63,553 nucleotides of DNA. Origin: Anaerobacillus alkalilacustris (GTDB lineage Bacteria > Bacillota > Bacilli > Bacillales > Anaerobacillaceae). Of this stretch, positions 45,745 to 54,285 are shown piece after piece; within the stretch, counting starts at the first letter, position 1, and each line of letters begins with the position of its first letter. The position numbers and the translations under genes are program-made. The notes below the pieces were generated by a model that saw only the letters and a program-made list of their open reading frames with translations, searched no databases and had not been told where the DNA came from. The stretch lies in NCBI RefSeq assembly GCF_001866005.1, contig NZ_MLQR01000014.1, positions 1 to 63,553 of the forward strand, given 5' to 3'.

Positions 45745-46719
45745 CTAATAAAGAGATTCACCTTTAAGTTTTTTTACAACTTGATTAGCAGTTGCTAATA
45801 AGATCAAGCCGATAACCGTGTTAAATAATCCAACTGCTGCACCAAATGACCAGTCACCCGCTAGTAAGCCTCTTTTGTAAACATACGTATCAATTACTTC
45901 TGAAGCAGGTAAGTTCATAGATGTTTGAAGTAAATAAGCTTTTTCGAAACCAACCCCCATGATGCCACCAACTGCAAGAATAAAGAGTACAGCCATCACG
46001 GGTTTCAGCACTTGAATGTCAATATGCCAAATTCTTTGTAACAGTGACGCTCCGTCAATTGTGGCTGCATCATGTAGCTGTGGATCACTGTTTGAAAGAG
46101 CAGCAACATATACAATCGATGCAAACCCAGCACCTTGCCAGATACCAGACGCTATAAAGATTGTTCTAAAATAGCTTGGTTCAGACATAAACGATATTGG
46201 TTGATTAAAAAATACACTTAACAATGAATTTATCGGCCCTGCTGGTGATAGAAATATAAATAACATCCCTCCAATTACAACCGTCGAAATGAAATTTGGT
46301 GCATAAATAATTAATTGAATGTTCTTTTTTATACCTGCTCTTCTCACCTGGTTTAACATAAGAGCTAATATCACTGGAACAGGAAAACCAATAAGAAGTC
46401 CATAAATACTAAGCTTGATCGTATTCATAAAAATTTGAAAGAAATTAGGCGAAGTTAAAAAGTTTGTAAAGTGGGTAAGCCCAACCCACTCGCTTCCAAA
46501 AATCCCCTTCGTTACACTGAAGTTTTGAAAGGCAATCAGTACTCCATACATCGGTATATAATTAAAGATAAAAACCGAGAGCACGGCAGGAGCTAAAAAT
46601 AAATATAAAACATAATTTTTCCTAATATAGCTTAAACGGCCTTGCTTCTTTTTTGAAAAGTTAGTCATCTGAGCTGAAGCATCAGCTGTCTTGGCCACTG
46701 ACACGAAGTCTTGAGCCAT
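45745..46719 (-). CDS. Sugar ABC transporter permease (LplB-like)
   Basis: 324 aa with six membrane helices (LYLFLAPAVLSVFIFNYIPM) and the EAA-type loop LHDAATIDGASLLQRIWHID. First gene of the importer operon; AGGAGG upstream of the ATG. The 59-bp promoter module at 46909-46967 lies upstream. Confidence 0.9.
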   Translation of the reverse strand: MAQDFVSVAKTADASAQMTNFSKKKQGRLSYIRKNYVLYLFLAPAVLSVFIFNYIPMYGVLIAFQNFSVTKGIFGSEWVGLTHFTNFLTSPNFFQIFMNTIKLSIYGLLIGFPVPVILALMLNQVRRAGIKKNIQLIIYAPNFISTVVIGGMLFIFLSPAGPINSLLSVFFNQPISFMSEPSYFRTIFIASGIWQGAGFASIVYVAALSNSDPQLHDAATIDGASLLQRIWHIDIQVLKPVMAVLFILAVGGIMGVGFEKAYLLQTSMNLPASEVIDTYVYKRGLLAGDWSFGAAVGLFNTVIGLILLATANQVVKKLKGESLY

Positions 46720-46864
46720 ACATATCCCTCCTTAAGGCAATAATTTTATTTATTTAATCATTGTTGAAATGATCTAACCCTCCAATCAATTACTTTTTTC
46801 TTCACACCAAGAATATGAGCGAATAATTTCGAAAGCGATGTAATTACTTAGAAACTAACAAGGT

Positions 46865-46878
46865 AGCGCTTTCTTATT
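46865..46878 (-). promoter_or_regulatory. Possible cre site before the sugar importer operon
   Basis: Minus strand AGAAAGCGCTACCT matches the CcpA site TGAAAGCGCTTTCA at 10 of 14 positions. It lies about 30 bp downstream of the promoter module. Weak call. Confidence 0.35.
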
Positions 46879-46908
46879 TTTAATATAACAAAATAGTTTA
46901 AGAGACTA

Positions 46909-46967
46909 TTTCAATATTTTTGGGTTATACATTCTAATATTTTCGGGAGTTGCAATCGGTTACATTT
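46909..46967 (-). promoter_or_regulatory. 59-bp promoter module, copy 1 (before the sugar importer)
   Basis: Shares with 47782-47840 two conserved blocks at the same spacing: CGGGANTTGNAATCGGTTAC and TTTNAATATTTTTGG (plus-strand reading). TGCAATCGGTTACA (46951-46964) matches the cre consensus TGWAANCGNTNWCA at 13 of 14. Likely target of the YesN-like regulator, perhaps also CcpA. Confidence 0.65.
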
Positions 46968-47040
46968 TTCTTCTTAATTAAATATACTTATCCATTAATG
47001 TGTGGCGAGTAATCAAAGTAAGAAAAATAATCGTACAAAT

Positions 47041-47077
47041 AAAAAAATTCTCTAGTAGATAGCTAGAGAATTTTTTT
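47041..47077 (-). terminator. Terminator of the yesL-like gene
   Basis: AAAAATTCTCTAG / CTAGAGAATTTTT with a 7-base loop, just after the stop codon at 47093. Confidence 0.9.
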
Positions 47078-47092
47078 ATTTGTACGATTTAA

Positions 47093-47704
47093 CTAATTGA
47101 CCAAGCTTTTTCTAGGGAAAGAAAAGGATGCTATTTTCACCATAACTAAACCAATTAAGCTCATACCAAAAATAAAAATTAAAGCTGGGATTTTCAAATA
47201 CAAAAATAATACAATTGCCAACATAAAAATCAATAAAATTGTATGAAAAGGTTTTGCGACCGCAAGAATTAACGCATGTTTTGGATATTGCATAAATTTT
47301 AGATCAAAATGAACAAATATAGGGAAAATATAAAGTAAGGTGAGTAAATATGCAAAAGCGACGACAACCGTAATGCTCGCCAATGCTAAACGAAAAATGC
47401 TATTGTCTAATTGTTGTAGTACTTTTAAATCAAGGTATAAAATGAGGCCAAAAATGAATACAAAGTAGCCAACAAGATTTGACATAACGAATTCAGATTT
47501 AAATTTATTCCAAAAAAGCTTCAAGATAGGTGCATCCTCATCATCCATTACTAGCTGCCTTAAAACAGCAAATAATGCTGCAGTAGCCGGGAAAAAACCT
47601 ACGATAAAAAGCCCCAAGAAAGAAAATAAAAACCATAGAAGGTTTAATAGTACTAAATTAAATGCCCAATTGCCTAGGCGAATGTACCATTGAGACCCAA
47701 ACAT
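47093..47704 (-). CDS. YesL-like DUF624 membrane protein
   Basis: 203 aa with five or so membrane helices. YesL/DUF624 proteins are encoded next to CUT1 sugar importers and YesMN systems; their function is unknown. The ATG at 47704 follows GGAGGTG; an upstream frame has no site. It is a single-gene unit with its own copy of the 59-bp promoter module and its own terminator. Confidence 0.85.
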   Translation of the reverse strand: MFGSQWYIRLGNWAFNLVLLNLLWFLFSFLGLFIVGFFPATAALFAVLRQLVMDDEDAPILKLFWNKFKSEFVMSNLVGYFVFIFGLILYLDLKVLQQLDNSIFRLALASITVVVAFAYLLTLLYIFPIFVHFDLKFMQYPKHALILAVAKPFHTILLIFMLAIVLFLYLKIPALIFIFGMSLIGLVMVKIASFSFPRKSLVN

Positions 47705-47781
47705 GTTTATGCACCTCCATAGTATTAAATTCAAAATTCACTGTCTCATTAATTACTTTAACAAAACGGCTAGAAATATGA

Positions 47782-47840
47782 TTTTAATATTTTTGGTTGG
47801 GAACATTTAAAATATTCGGGACTTGAAATCGGTTACGTCA
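47782..47840 (-). promoter_or_regulatory. 59-bp promoter module, copy 2 (before the yesL-like gene)
   Basis: Same blocks and spacing as 46909-46967; TGAAATCGGTTACG (47824-47837) also fits cre at 13 of 14. Between the module and the gene both copies have TTTTGTTA at the same distance, so the whole promoter is alike. Confidence 0.65.
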
Positions 47841-47912
47841 CAAAACTTACCCATCAAAAATTTTATACTAATTTAATAACAAAAACGAGATAGCTTGTTT
47901 AAAAAGACACAA

Positions 47913-47939
47913 AACCCACTAATTATAAACTAGTGGGTT
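47913..47939 (-). terminator. Terminator of the kinase-regulator-binding protein operon
   Basis: AACCCACTA / TAGTGGGTT with a 9-base loop; on the minus strand a T-rich tract follows. Confidence 0.75.
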
Positions 47940-47947
47940 ACCATTTT

Positions 47948-49297
47948 TTATGGGACTATGGATGCTGATGACTCTAATAATTCTTCTATGCCTCTATCAA
48001 TTCTTTCTACCGCTTTCACCGCTGCGGCCTCTACATCCTTGCCGTCCATTCCAACATCTTCAAAAAGTAATTTAATTGAATGACTAACTACTGAATATGC
48101 TGGCGTCACCGGTCGGTTTTTTGAGTATTTTTGTCCTTGTTGAACAAAAATATTTTTAGGATACTCATTAAGCTCAGCTATATCATTAGCTACTGAGTAT
48201 CTCGCAGGAATTTCACCTGTAATTTCTACAAATTTTTTTATTCCCTCATAACTAGTCATAAACTTAATGAATTCCCAAGCTTCATCAGGATAATTAGTCC
48301 TTGATGAAATGCCAAGTGCCCATCCACCATTTGGTGCAACTTGATATTTCCCCTTTGGCAATGGGGCAATCCCAAAATCTTCTCCTAGCGTAAAATTTGT
48401 ATAACCTTCTAATTCTGATAAATGCCAGGAACCTAATATCGTCATAGCAAGTTTACCCGTTTCAAAAGCTCCTGATGGTAACTCAACCGTAGCAACTTGA
48501 TGTTTATGATAGAGATCTTGATAAAATTGTAATGCTTCCAATGCTTCGTCCGAATTTAAATATCTATCTGCCGTTGTACCATCTGGACTTAGAGCTTCTG
48601 CTCCAAACTGCCAAAGGATAGGTAATTTAAAATAAGCTGGCCCTTCTCCTTCGCTAAATCCTTGGGCTGGGTCAATCCCATACACACCCTTTTCTATATT
48701 GGTAATTTGCAAAGCAATATCTAACACTTCATCCCATGTCAATGGGTTGTCTGGATCAGCTGATGGAAATGGAATTCCTGCTTCTTTAAATAAATATCTA
48801 TTATAAAATAATGCAATACTAGGTTCAGTAATAGGCGCTAGAAAGAATTCGCCCTCAAAGGTTAATCCTTTTAAGGTAGGCTGAGATATATCATCAATAT
48901 TACCTTCCTCTTTCATATATTGATCAATTGATAATAGTGCCCCTGAATTTGCATACAAAGCGAGGGTAGGGCTATCAATTGTCATAATATCAGGATAGTT
49001 TCCAGCAGCCAATTCTGTACGTAATCTTAACTCATATTCGTTTGCCCAATTCATCGTTTGCATATTGATTACGATTTTCGGATGAGCAGCTTCAAAATCC
49101 GCAACTAGTTCTTCATACGCTTTATTAAATGCTTCATTTCCAGAATTTCGCCAAAATGTTAGCTCAATTTGATCTATAGTATTCTTATCATCTACTATTT
49201 CTTCTGAGTCTGTAAAAAACATTTTACCAAAGGCGAAAGCAAACACTGCTAAACAAAATACAAGTGCAAAAATAAGGACAATTAACCATTTCTTCAT
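47948..49297 (-). CDS. Membrane-anchored sugar-binding protein, possible sensor subunit
   Basis: The 449-aa family 1 solute-binding fold protein (VADFEAAHPKIVINMQTMNW, DIMTIDSPTLALYANSGALL) has an N-terminal hydrophobic segment (about 4-24) and no proper lipobox; the single Cys15 is inside the helix (ALVFC). It follows the response regulator gene, and no permease belongs to it. This arrangement resembles three-component sensors in which a binding protein presents sugar to the kinase. Alternatively it could be a second ligand-binding protein for the importer nearby. Confidence 0.82.
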   Translation of the reverse strand: MKKWLIVLIFALVFCLAVFAFAFGKMFFTDSEEIVDDKNTIDQIELTFWRNSGNEAFNKAYEELVADFEAAHPKIVINMQTMNWANEYELRLRTELAAGNYPDIMTIDSPTLALYANSGALLSIDQYMKEEGNIDDISQPTLKGLTFEGEFFLAPITEPSIALFYNRYLFKEAGIPFPSADPDNPLTWDEVLDIALQITNIEKGVYGIDPAQGFSEGEGPAYFKLPILWQFGAEALSPDGTTADRYLNSDEALEALQFYQDLYHKHQVATVELPSGAFETGKLAMTILGSWHLSELEGYTNFTLGEDFGIAPLPKGKYQVAPNGGWALGISSRTNYPDEAWEFIKFMTSYEGIKKFVEITGEIPARYSVANDIAELNEYPKNIFVQQGQKYSKNRPVTPAYSVVSHSIKLLFEDVGMDGKDVEAAAVKAVERIDRGIEELLESSASIVP

Positions 49298-49349
49298 TTG
49301 TATTCCCTTCTTTCAAAGTGTCATTTGACCACTACTTAAACTGCTTCTA

Positions 49350-50939
49350 CTACTCTATAGAGTTCCGATATTCAACAGGTGTTTGCCCAAAATGCTTTTT
49401 AAATACTGTACTAAAATACCCTGAATTAGAAAATCCAACTAAGTTCGCAACATCTATAATTTTAAGGTGTTTATCTTTAAGGAACTGTTTTGCTTTTTCC
49501 ATTCGCAAGTTAACGAGATAATCACTAAAATTTTGTCCTACATGATTTTTAAAGGTTTCAGATAAATAAGCACTATTTATATGAAATAATTCAGATAATA
49601 AAGAAAGTGAAATTTCACTACCATAATGCTCGTCCAAATAATGGCGGATACTATCCATTAATACCTTTCCGCTAGAAAAACGGGTCATACGTACTTTTTC
49701 AATAATTAGCTGCGCTAACTGTACGAGGTATTTGATAACTTTACTTTGGGAACATAGCTCCCAAATACTCTGTTGGCAATTCCAAATCGTTTTTTGGATG
49801 TCATTCGTTTCTATATCATATTTTTTGGCTAATGAACCCAATAGAAATAGGACTCGATTCGCAACAAATGAAAAAGACAAAACTGATTGATTATCCCCCT
49901 CGCCCAATACAGTGTTGAGACTTTCCTTAAACATCTTGAAATCGACATTTTCGATTGAATTCGTCAACCTTCTTTCAAAATCTGGAGAAAAGTTAAACCC
50001 TTCTTCTCTAGTCACTGCCTGATCAATAACCTGCGAGTGCGAACCTAATTGACTTTGACTCCAAGAAAGTAAGCTTGAAATATAACCCGTTCGAAACTCT
50101 ATTAGTCCATTAACAATAGATCCAATACCTATGACTGTCTCTAAACTAAAGAATCTTTTCGCATTTTGTTGAACTTTCTTAACTAAGTTAGAAATATCAT
50201 TTTCTAAATCTAAATCGATAAGTTGTACGAAATGAACCATATTTGCATAACTTGGGTTATAAAAGGAGTAAGTCCCTCGATGTTCTTTTGCAATTTCCCT
50301 ACAAAACATCTGAAAAGGTTGCCACAGTTCCTTTAACCTATTTGGGTTATTATTGTCTTCTCGAATTTCCACTGTTAAGAACTGAACTTTAACATTTTCA
50401 TTAGCAAAATTATCTAAATGAAGTTGACGTAGTCTATCTTTAACCAAATTCAACTGTAATAATTCATCCTTTACTAAATGCAACAAATATTGTTCTTGAA
50501 CTTCCTGTAGGTGGGAATAAACAAACTGACTCATTTTAGCTAATTCACCTTGTTTCCTCCTTTCATCCTCAATTTCTTTACGAATTCTTCTTAATGCATC
50601 ATTTAATTCATCGGGTGCAACCGGCTTTAACAAATAGTCTCTAACACCTTCCTTCATGGAACTTCGTACATAATCAAAATCAGAATAACCAGATAAAACA
50701 ATTACTTTTATAGTTGGAAAGTCTTGGTGACATCGCTTTGCAAATTCAACACCATCCATAATTGGCATTCTCATATCTGTAATGACTACATCTACTTTAA
50801 TATTTTGAAGTAGTTCAAGTACTTCTTGACCATTTGAAGCCTCATCAACAATTTGGAATCCCTCTTCTTTCCAGTCCACTTTCATACGGAGACCTTTACG
50901 GACTTGAATTTCGTCATCGGCAAGAATAACCTTCAACAT
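49350..50939 (-). CDS. AraC-type response regulator (YesN-like)
   Basis: 529 aa. Receiver domain with the phosphoacceptor Asp55 (VVITDMRMPIMDGVEF), a long middle part, and a C-terminal AraC double helix-turn-helix (about 425-529; ISLSLLSELFHINSAYLSET, KIIDVANLVGFSNSGYFSTV). It overlaps the kinase gene by 7 bp. It should activate the sugar operons through the 59-bp module upstream of the importer and yesL-like genes. Confidence 0.93.
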   Translation of the reverse strand: MLKVILADDEIQVRKGLRMKVDWKEEGFQIVDEASNGQEVLELLQNIKVDVVITDMRMPIMDGVEFAKRCHQDFPTIKVIVLSGYSDFDYVRSSMKEGVRDYLLKPVAPDELNDALRRIRKEIEDERRKQGELAKMSQFVYSHLQEVQEQYLLHLVKDELLQLNLVKDRLRQLHLDNFANENVKVQFLTVEIREDNNNPNRLKELWQPFQMFCREIAKEHRGTYSFYNPSYANMVHFVQLIDLDLENDISNLVKKVQQNAKRFFSLETVIGIGSIVNGLIEFRTGYISSLLSWSQSQLGSHSQVIDQAVTREEGFNFSPDFERRLTNSIENVDFKMFKESLNTVLGEGDNQSVLSFSFVANRVLFLLGSLAKKYDIETNDIQKTIWNCQQSIWELCSQSKVIKYLVQLAQLIIEKVRMTRFSSGKVLMDSIRHYLDEHYGSEISLSLLSELFHINSAYLSETFKNHVGQNFSDYLVNLRMEKAKQFLKDKHLKIIDVANLVGFSNSGYFSTVFKKHFGQTPVEYRNSIE

Positions 50940-52696
50940 CGTATATCACCTCTCTTAAATTTTATACATAATGAAATCTTTGTACCAATACCCTTTTCCG
51001 AATCGATTTGGTACGAAAAGTCATGACCGTAAAAAAGCTTTAACCGCCCAAGCACATTCCTTAATCCAATACTATTTCCTTTACTTTTTAATACTTCAGT
51101 GGTTTCTTCCTTTAATAAATCTAAAATAATTTCTTTAGATATTCCTACGCCTTTGTCTTCTACAACAATAAATACCTGATCTCTAATTTTTTCGGTTTTA
51201 ATCTTAATTTCTGCGTATTTCTTCTCTATAAAACTATATTTAACAGCATTTTCTACAAGTGGTTGTAAAATGAATTTTACAATTGGAAGTGCTTTAGTTT
51301 CATGATCTTCTTCAATAGTAATAGAAATCATATCTTCGTGCCTTAACTTTAAAATATCTGTGTAACTCTTAATATAATCTAATTCTTCTCCTAGTTTTAC
51401 AACGTCATTTTTTGTATTTAAGGAATATCTCATCATTCTACCTAAATAAATACTTACATTCATTACTTCTTTATTTTTTCCTTGAGCAGCTAGTCCACCA
51501 ATGATTTCTAGAGTATTATTCAAAAAGTGAGGATTGATTTGCAATAGTAAAGCTTTGTACTCAGCATCTTTTCGACGTAGATTTGCTTCATATTGTGTTT
51601 CAATTAAATTCCTTAACTTTTCAATGGTATGATCGAATACTTTTATTAAATAACCAACTTCAGTGTTATGAGATTTGATGGTTGGCATAAATTTACTTGC
51701 ACCCGAAAAGTCTCCACGTTCAATAAATTTCATAGCTTTTGCAAGTTTACCTAATGGACTTGTAATATTTGAAGAAAGCAAATATGATGCAACAATTGTT
51801 AGCATAAAAACGATTATACTTATTAGGAGTAAATTCCGTTGCAAATAATAAACTTTCGAAAATAAGTCAGAATCCGTTACCGCAGTCATTAAAATCCAAT
51901 TACCTACTGGTAACTTTTGAAAAAAAACAAAATAATTCTCTCCAGCTTCATTAATTTCTACTAAACCCTTTTGATAATGTCCACTTGTTATGTAAGACAA
52001 ACTTTTCTCTAACACCTTTTCAGGAGTCTCAATCGCCCCTGACAAAACGTTTGTTCCGTGTTGATCTATCAAAAAAGCACGTCCGTTTTGGCCAATTTTA
52101 ATATTACTTAACGCCTTTTCTAGCAAAGTTGACGGGAAATTAACTTTAATCACTCCACTTGGAACTAATGTATTTGTATCAAAGAGAGGTAAGATATAAC
52201 TATTTATTTCACCCTGATACGGCTGAAAAGGATCTACGTGTGAGTTTACGAACTGCTGTTCATTTTCAACAAAGTCTGTAAACCATTCAATCTCTTGAAT
52301 AGTTGGATTATTTCCCCAAACGCCTGTACCATCATTCAGAAACACAGAAATAGACATTGCATATGAATTATTCAGCATCATTGAGGATAAGAGCATTCTC
52401 AGTTGATTTTTCGTTAATAAAGTCTCCTCTAACGTACGAACGTTGCCTTTTTCTAACTCTAACCAACGCTGAGTAGTTGGATTAACTAATACTTGTTTTC
52501 CTAGATCTTGTGCTTGAGTAGTAATTGAATCAACATAAAGTGAATATTGATCCATCATCTCTATCGTTAAATCTTGAGTCTGTTCTTTAATAATGGATGT
52601 AAACCAACTTGGAATAATGATAGATAAAATAATGAACGGGACTGTTAGTAATAATGTAAAAATTAAAAATAAACGATTTCGTAATGAAAAAAGCAT
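50933..52696 (-). CDS. Sensor histidine kinase (YesM-like)
   Basis: 587 aa. Membrane helix (about 10-32), extracellular double-Cache-like sensor (about 33-285), second helix (about 288-308), HAMP, then a His_kinase domain with His390 in LLLQINPHFLNNTLEIIG and an ATPase domain (ILQPLVENAVKYSF, VEDKGVGIS). Asn replaces the usual Tyr after FL in the H box (NPHFLNN, often NPHFLYN). It should phosphorylate the adjacent regulator. Confidence 0.93.
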   Translation of the reverse strand: MLFSLRNRLFLIFTLLLTVPFIILSIIIPSWFTSIIKEQTQDLTIEMMDQYSLYVDSITTQAQDLGKQVLVNPTTQRWLELEKGNVRTLEETLLTKNQLRMLLSSMMLNNSYAMSISVFLNDGTGVWGNNPTIQEIEWFTDFVENEQQFVNSHVDPFQPYQGEINSYILPLFDTNTLVPSGVIKVNFPSTLLEKALSNIKIGQNGRAFLIDQHGTNVLSGAIETPEKVLEKSLSYITSGHYQKGLVEINEAGENYFVFFQKLPVGNWILMTAVTDSDLFSKVYYLQRNLLLISIIVFMLTIVASYLLSSNITSPLGKLAKAMKFIERGDFSGASKFMPTIKSHNTEVGYLIKVFDHTIEKLRNLIETQYEANLRRKDAEYKALLLQINPHFLNNTLEIIGGLAAQGKNKEVMNVSIYLGRMMRYSLNTKNDVVKLGEELDYIKSYTDILKLRHEDMISITIEEDHETKALPIVKFILQPLVENAVKYSFIEKKYAEIKIKTEKIRDQVFIVVEDKGVGISKEIILDLLKEETTEVLKSKGNSIGLRNVLGRLKLFYGHDFSYQIDSEKGIGTKISLCIKFKRGDIRC

Positions 52697-52711
52697 TTAA
52701 CACCTCCAGTT

Positions 52712-52872
52712 AAGAAAAGTGCAAGCGTCGTAGCTCTATACGTATTAAGCCAGGCCGAGTCGAGTGAGATTTAGGAGAGTGGAAAAACGTTAGTCTTTCG
52801 TTCTCGACTTATCGTAGACGAGGTAAAGGAGTTTTCATGTCGATAGGGCGCTAGATCTAGACATCATTCCAA
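52712..52872. repeat. REP-like intergenic element, second copy (decayed)
   Basis: Starts GAAAAGTGCAAGCG and ends GGGCGCTAGATC, like the ends of the block at 4911-5233, but the inner sequence differs. No gene is seen here. Confidence 0.45.
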
Positions 52873-53206
52873 GTTTTATACTCTCACCTTCCAAAAAGGA
52901 AAACCCTTACAAATTCTTATATTTACCTTTTCTTAAAATTAAATTATACCATTTATCAATACCTAGTATGGTAGCTAAAAACCTAACACAATTTAACAGT
53001 GATACCTAAAGTTCCCCAAAAAATTAAACTAAATAACTAGTTCGTTCAAACATAAATCCTCCATGTCTAAGTACCCTATGGGCAATAAATATCTTTTAAT
53101 TTATTAATCACATTTATAAGGACGTTATTACACCTTTATTTAGTTTCAAATTCTTAATTCTTCTGCATCATTACTTTAATAGAAACCTTCACAACTCTTC
53201 TACACT

Positions 53207-53350
53207 TTAACATAAATCCCCAATTCTGTTTAAGTATTTTTCCACAACCTGGCCCTTTAAAAGTAAAAGAGCACTACCCTTTTTATTTAATGATAGCGCC
53301 TTCAGTGTCAATTCTAAAATTTTATCCGTTTGAAAGAGGGTTCCATCCAT
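53207..53350 (-). pseudogene. Remnant of a HAD-superfamily hydrolase gene
   Basis: A 47-codon frame begins MDGTLFQTDKILELTLKALS. The preceding codons are TAA-TTT-TTT-GAT, i.e. a stop two codons before what would be the FDMDGT motif. HAD hydrolases carry FDMDGTLFQTDKILE near their start, so this is the 5' end of such a gene. The following residues do not resemble the family and the frame stops. No ribosome site. The rest of 52873-53579 shows no gene. Confidence 0.6.
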
Positions 53351-53579
53351 ATCAAAAAATTACAGATAGTGTTATTGATTTCTCTCCTTTTAAATAGCTG
53401 TTTTCATTTCAAAGCTTAGCATAATGGCAGGTGCCAATTATTTTCGCCGATCATCAAGCTATTCAACCTTATTATACAAAAATAACCAGAAAAATGTAAA
53501 AGATTAGAAAAGGGTATTTGGATATTTTGTAGAAATAAGTAATACAAGTGGAACGGAATAACAAATCTAACAAAAGAGG

Positions 53580-54077
53580 GTGACTAGTATGTTCAATTGG
53601 GTGCCGAATAATGAGCAAGATGTGTGTGAAAGAAGGCTTCGAAAGGTTATGAAACGCTTAAAGGTTGAAAACTTCAATTTCAACTACGATCGCAGCAGCT
53701 GTTACATTGATTTTCACTACCAGAATAAAATATACAGGCTGGAACACTCCATTGAAAAGGCAAAGGATAAAGGATTGATCATGTTAAGAAACGGATTAGA
53801 TTGTCTCTCTGAGCTGATCGACTCCCTTGAAGATCTCTGTCAAATCATTCAAAGAGGAACGTATAATCTTGAGACGTGGATAGCGGGCATGGCGCAGTCA
53901 GCTTCTGTAGAAGAAATCCCAAATTATGTAGAAGAACTGCATATCCGATATAAGCCAATAGGAAAACAAAAATCCGCCGAATACGACCGCCATGAAGAAA
54001 TGACGAATATTGCTCCTGAGTCCTATCTCGAGGATTTTAGCCGAAATCAAATTTTGCAGCGGACTCGAGGTAAATAG
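53580..54077 (+). CDS. Conserved-looking protein of unknown function
   Basis: 165 aa (or 162 from the internal ATG at 53589). I do not recognise the function. Charged, soluble, no signal peptide or membrane helix; contains two Cys in the first 45 residues (DVCERRLRK, RSSCYIDFHY) and a leucine-rich helical middle part (MLRNGLDCLSELIDSLEDLC). The ribosome site GAGGGTGAC with TAGT before ATG at 53589 slightly favours the shorter start. It is the only plus-strand gene in this area, with a terminator 100 bp downstream. Confidence 0.7.
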   Translation: MTSMFNWVPNNEQDVCERRLRKVMKRLKVENFNFNYDRSSCYIDFHYQNKIYRLEHSIEKAKDKGLIMLRNGLDCLSELIDSLEDLCQIIQRGTYNLETWIAGMAQSASVEEIPNYVEELHIRYKPIGKQKSAEYDRHEEMTNIAPESYLEDFSRNQILQRTRGK

Positions 54078-54177
54078 AGACTGGTTAGAAGCAGTTCAAA
54101 ATGGAATGGCCGTCAACAACAATATATATGTGAAAAAAGTCGATCTCCTAAACGGAAACGACTTTTCTCCTTATTAT

Positions 54178-54226
54178 AAAGGAGTGGGCCAACTGCTCAC
54201 CGTTGAACTCCACTCCTGTTTTTTAT
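54178..54226 (+). terminator. Terminator of the unknown gene
   Basis: AGGAGTGG / CCACTCCT with a 22-base loop, followed by GTTTTTTAT. Confidence 0.7.
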
Positions 54227-54285
54227 ATCCTTAAAACTAAAAACTTAATTTTAATTAAACACGCTCTCAATTAAATTATATATAG

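Noticed and set aside
54010..54234. 74-aa plus-strand frame overlapping the unknown gene; possible frameshifted continuation
   Set aside because: No ribosome site, runs through the terminator, and no homologous motif continues from one frame to the other.
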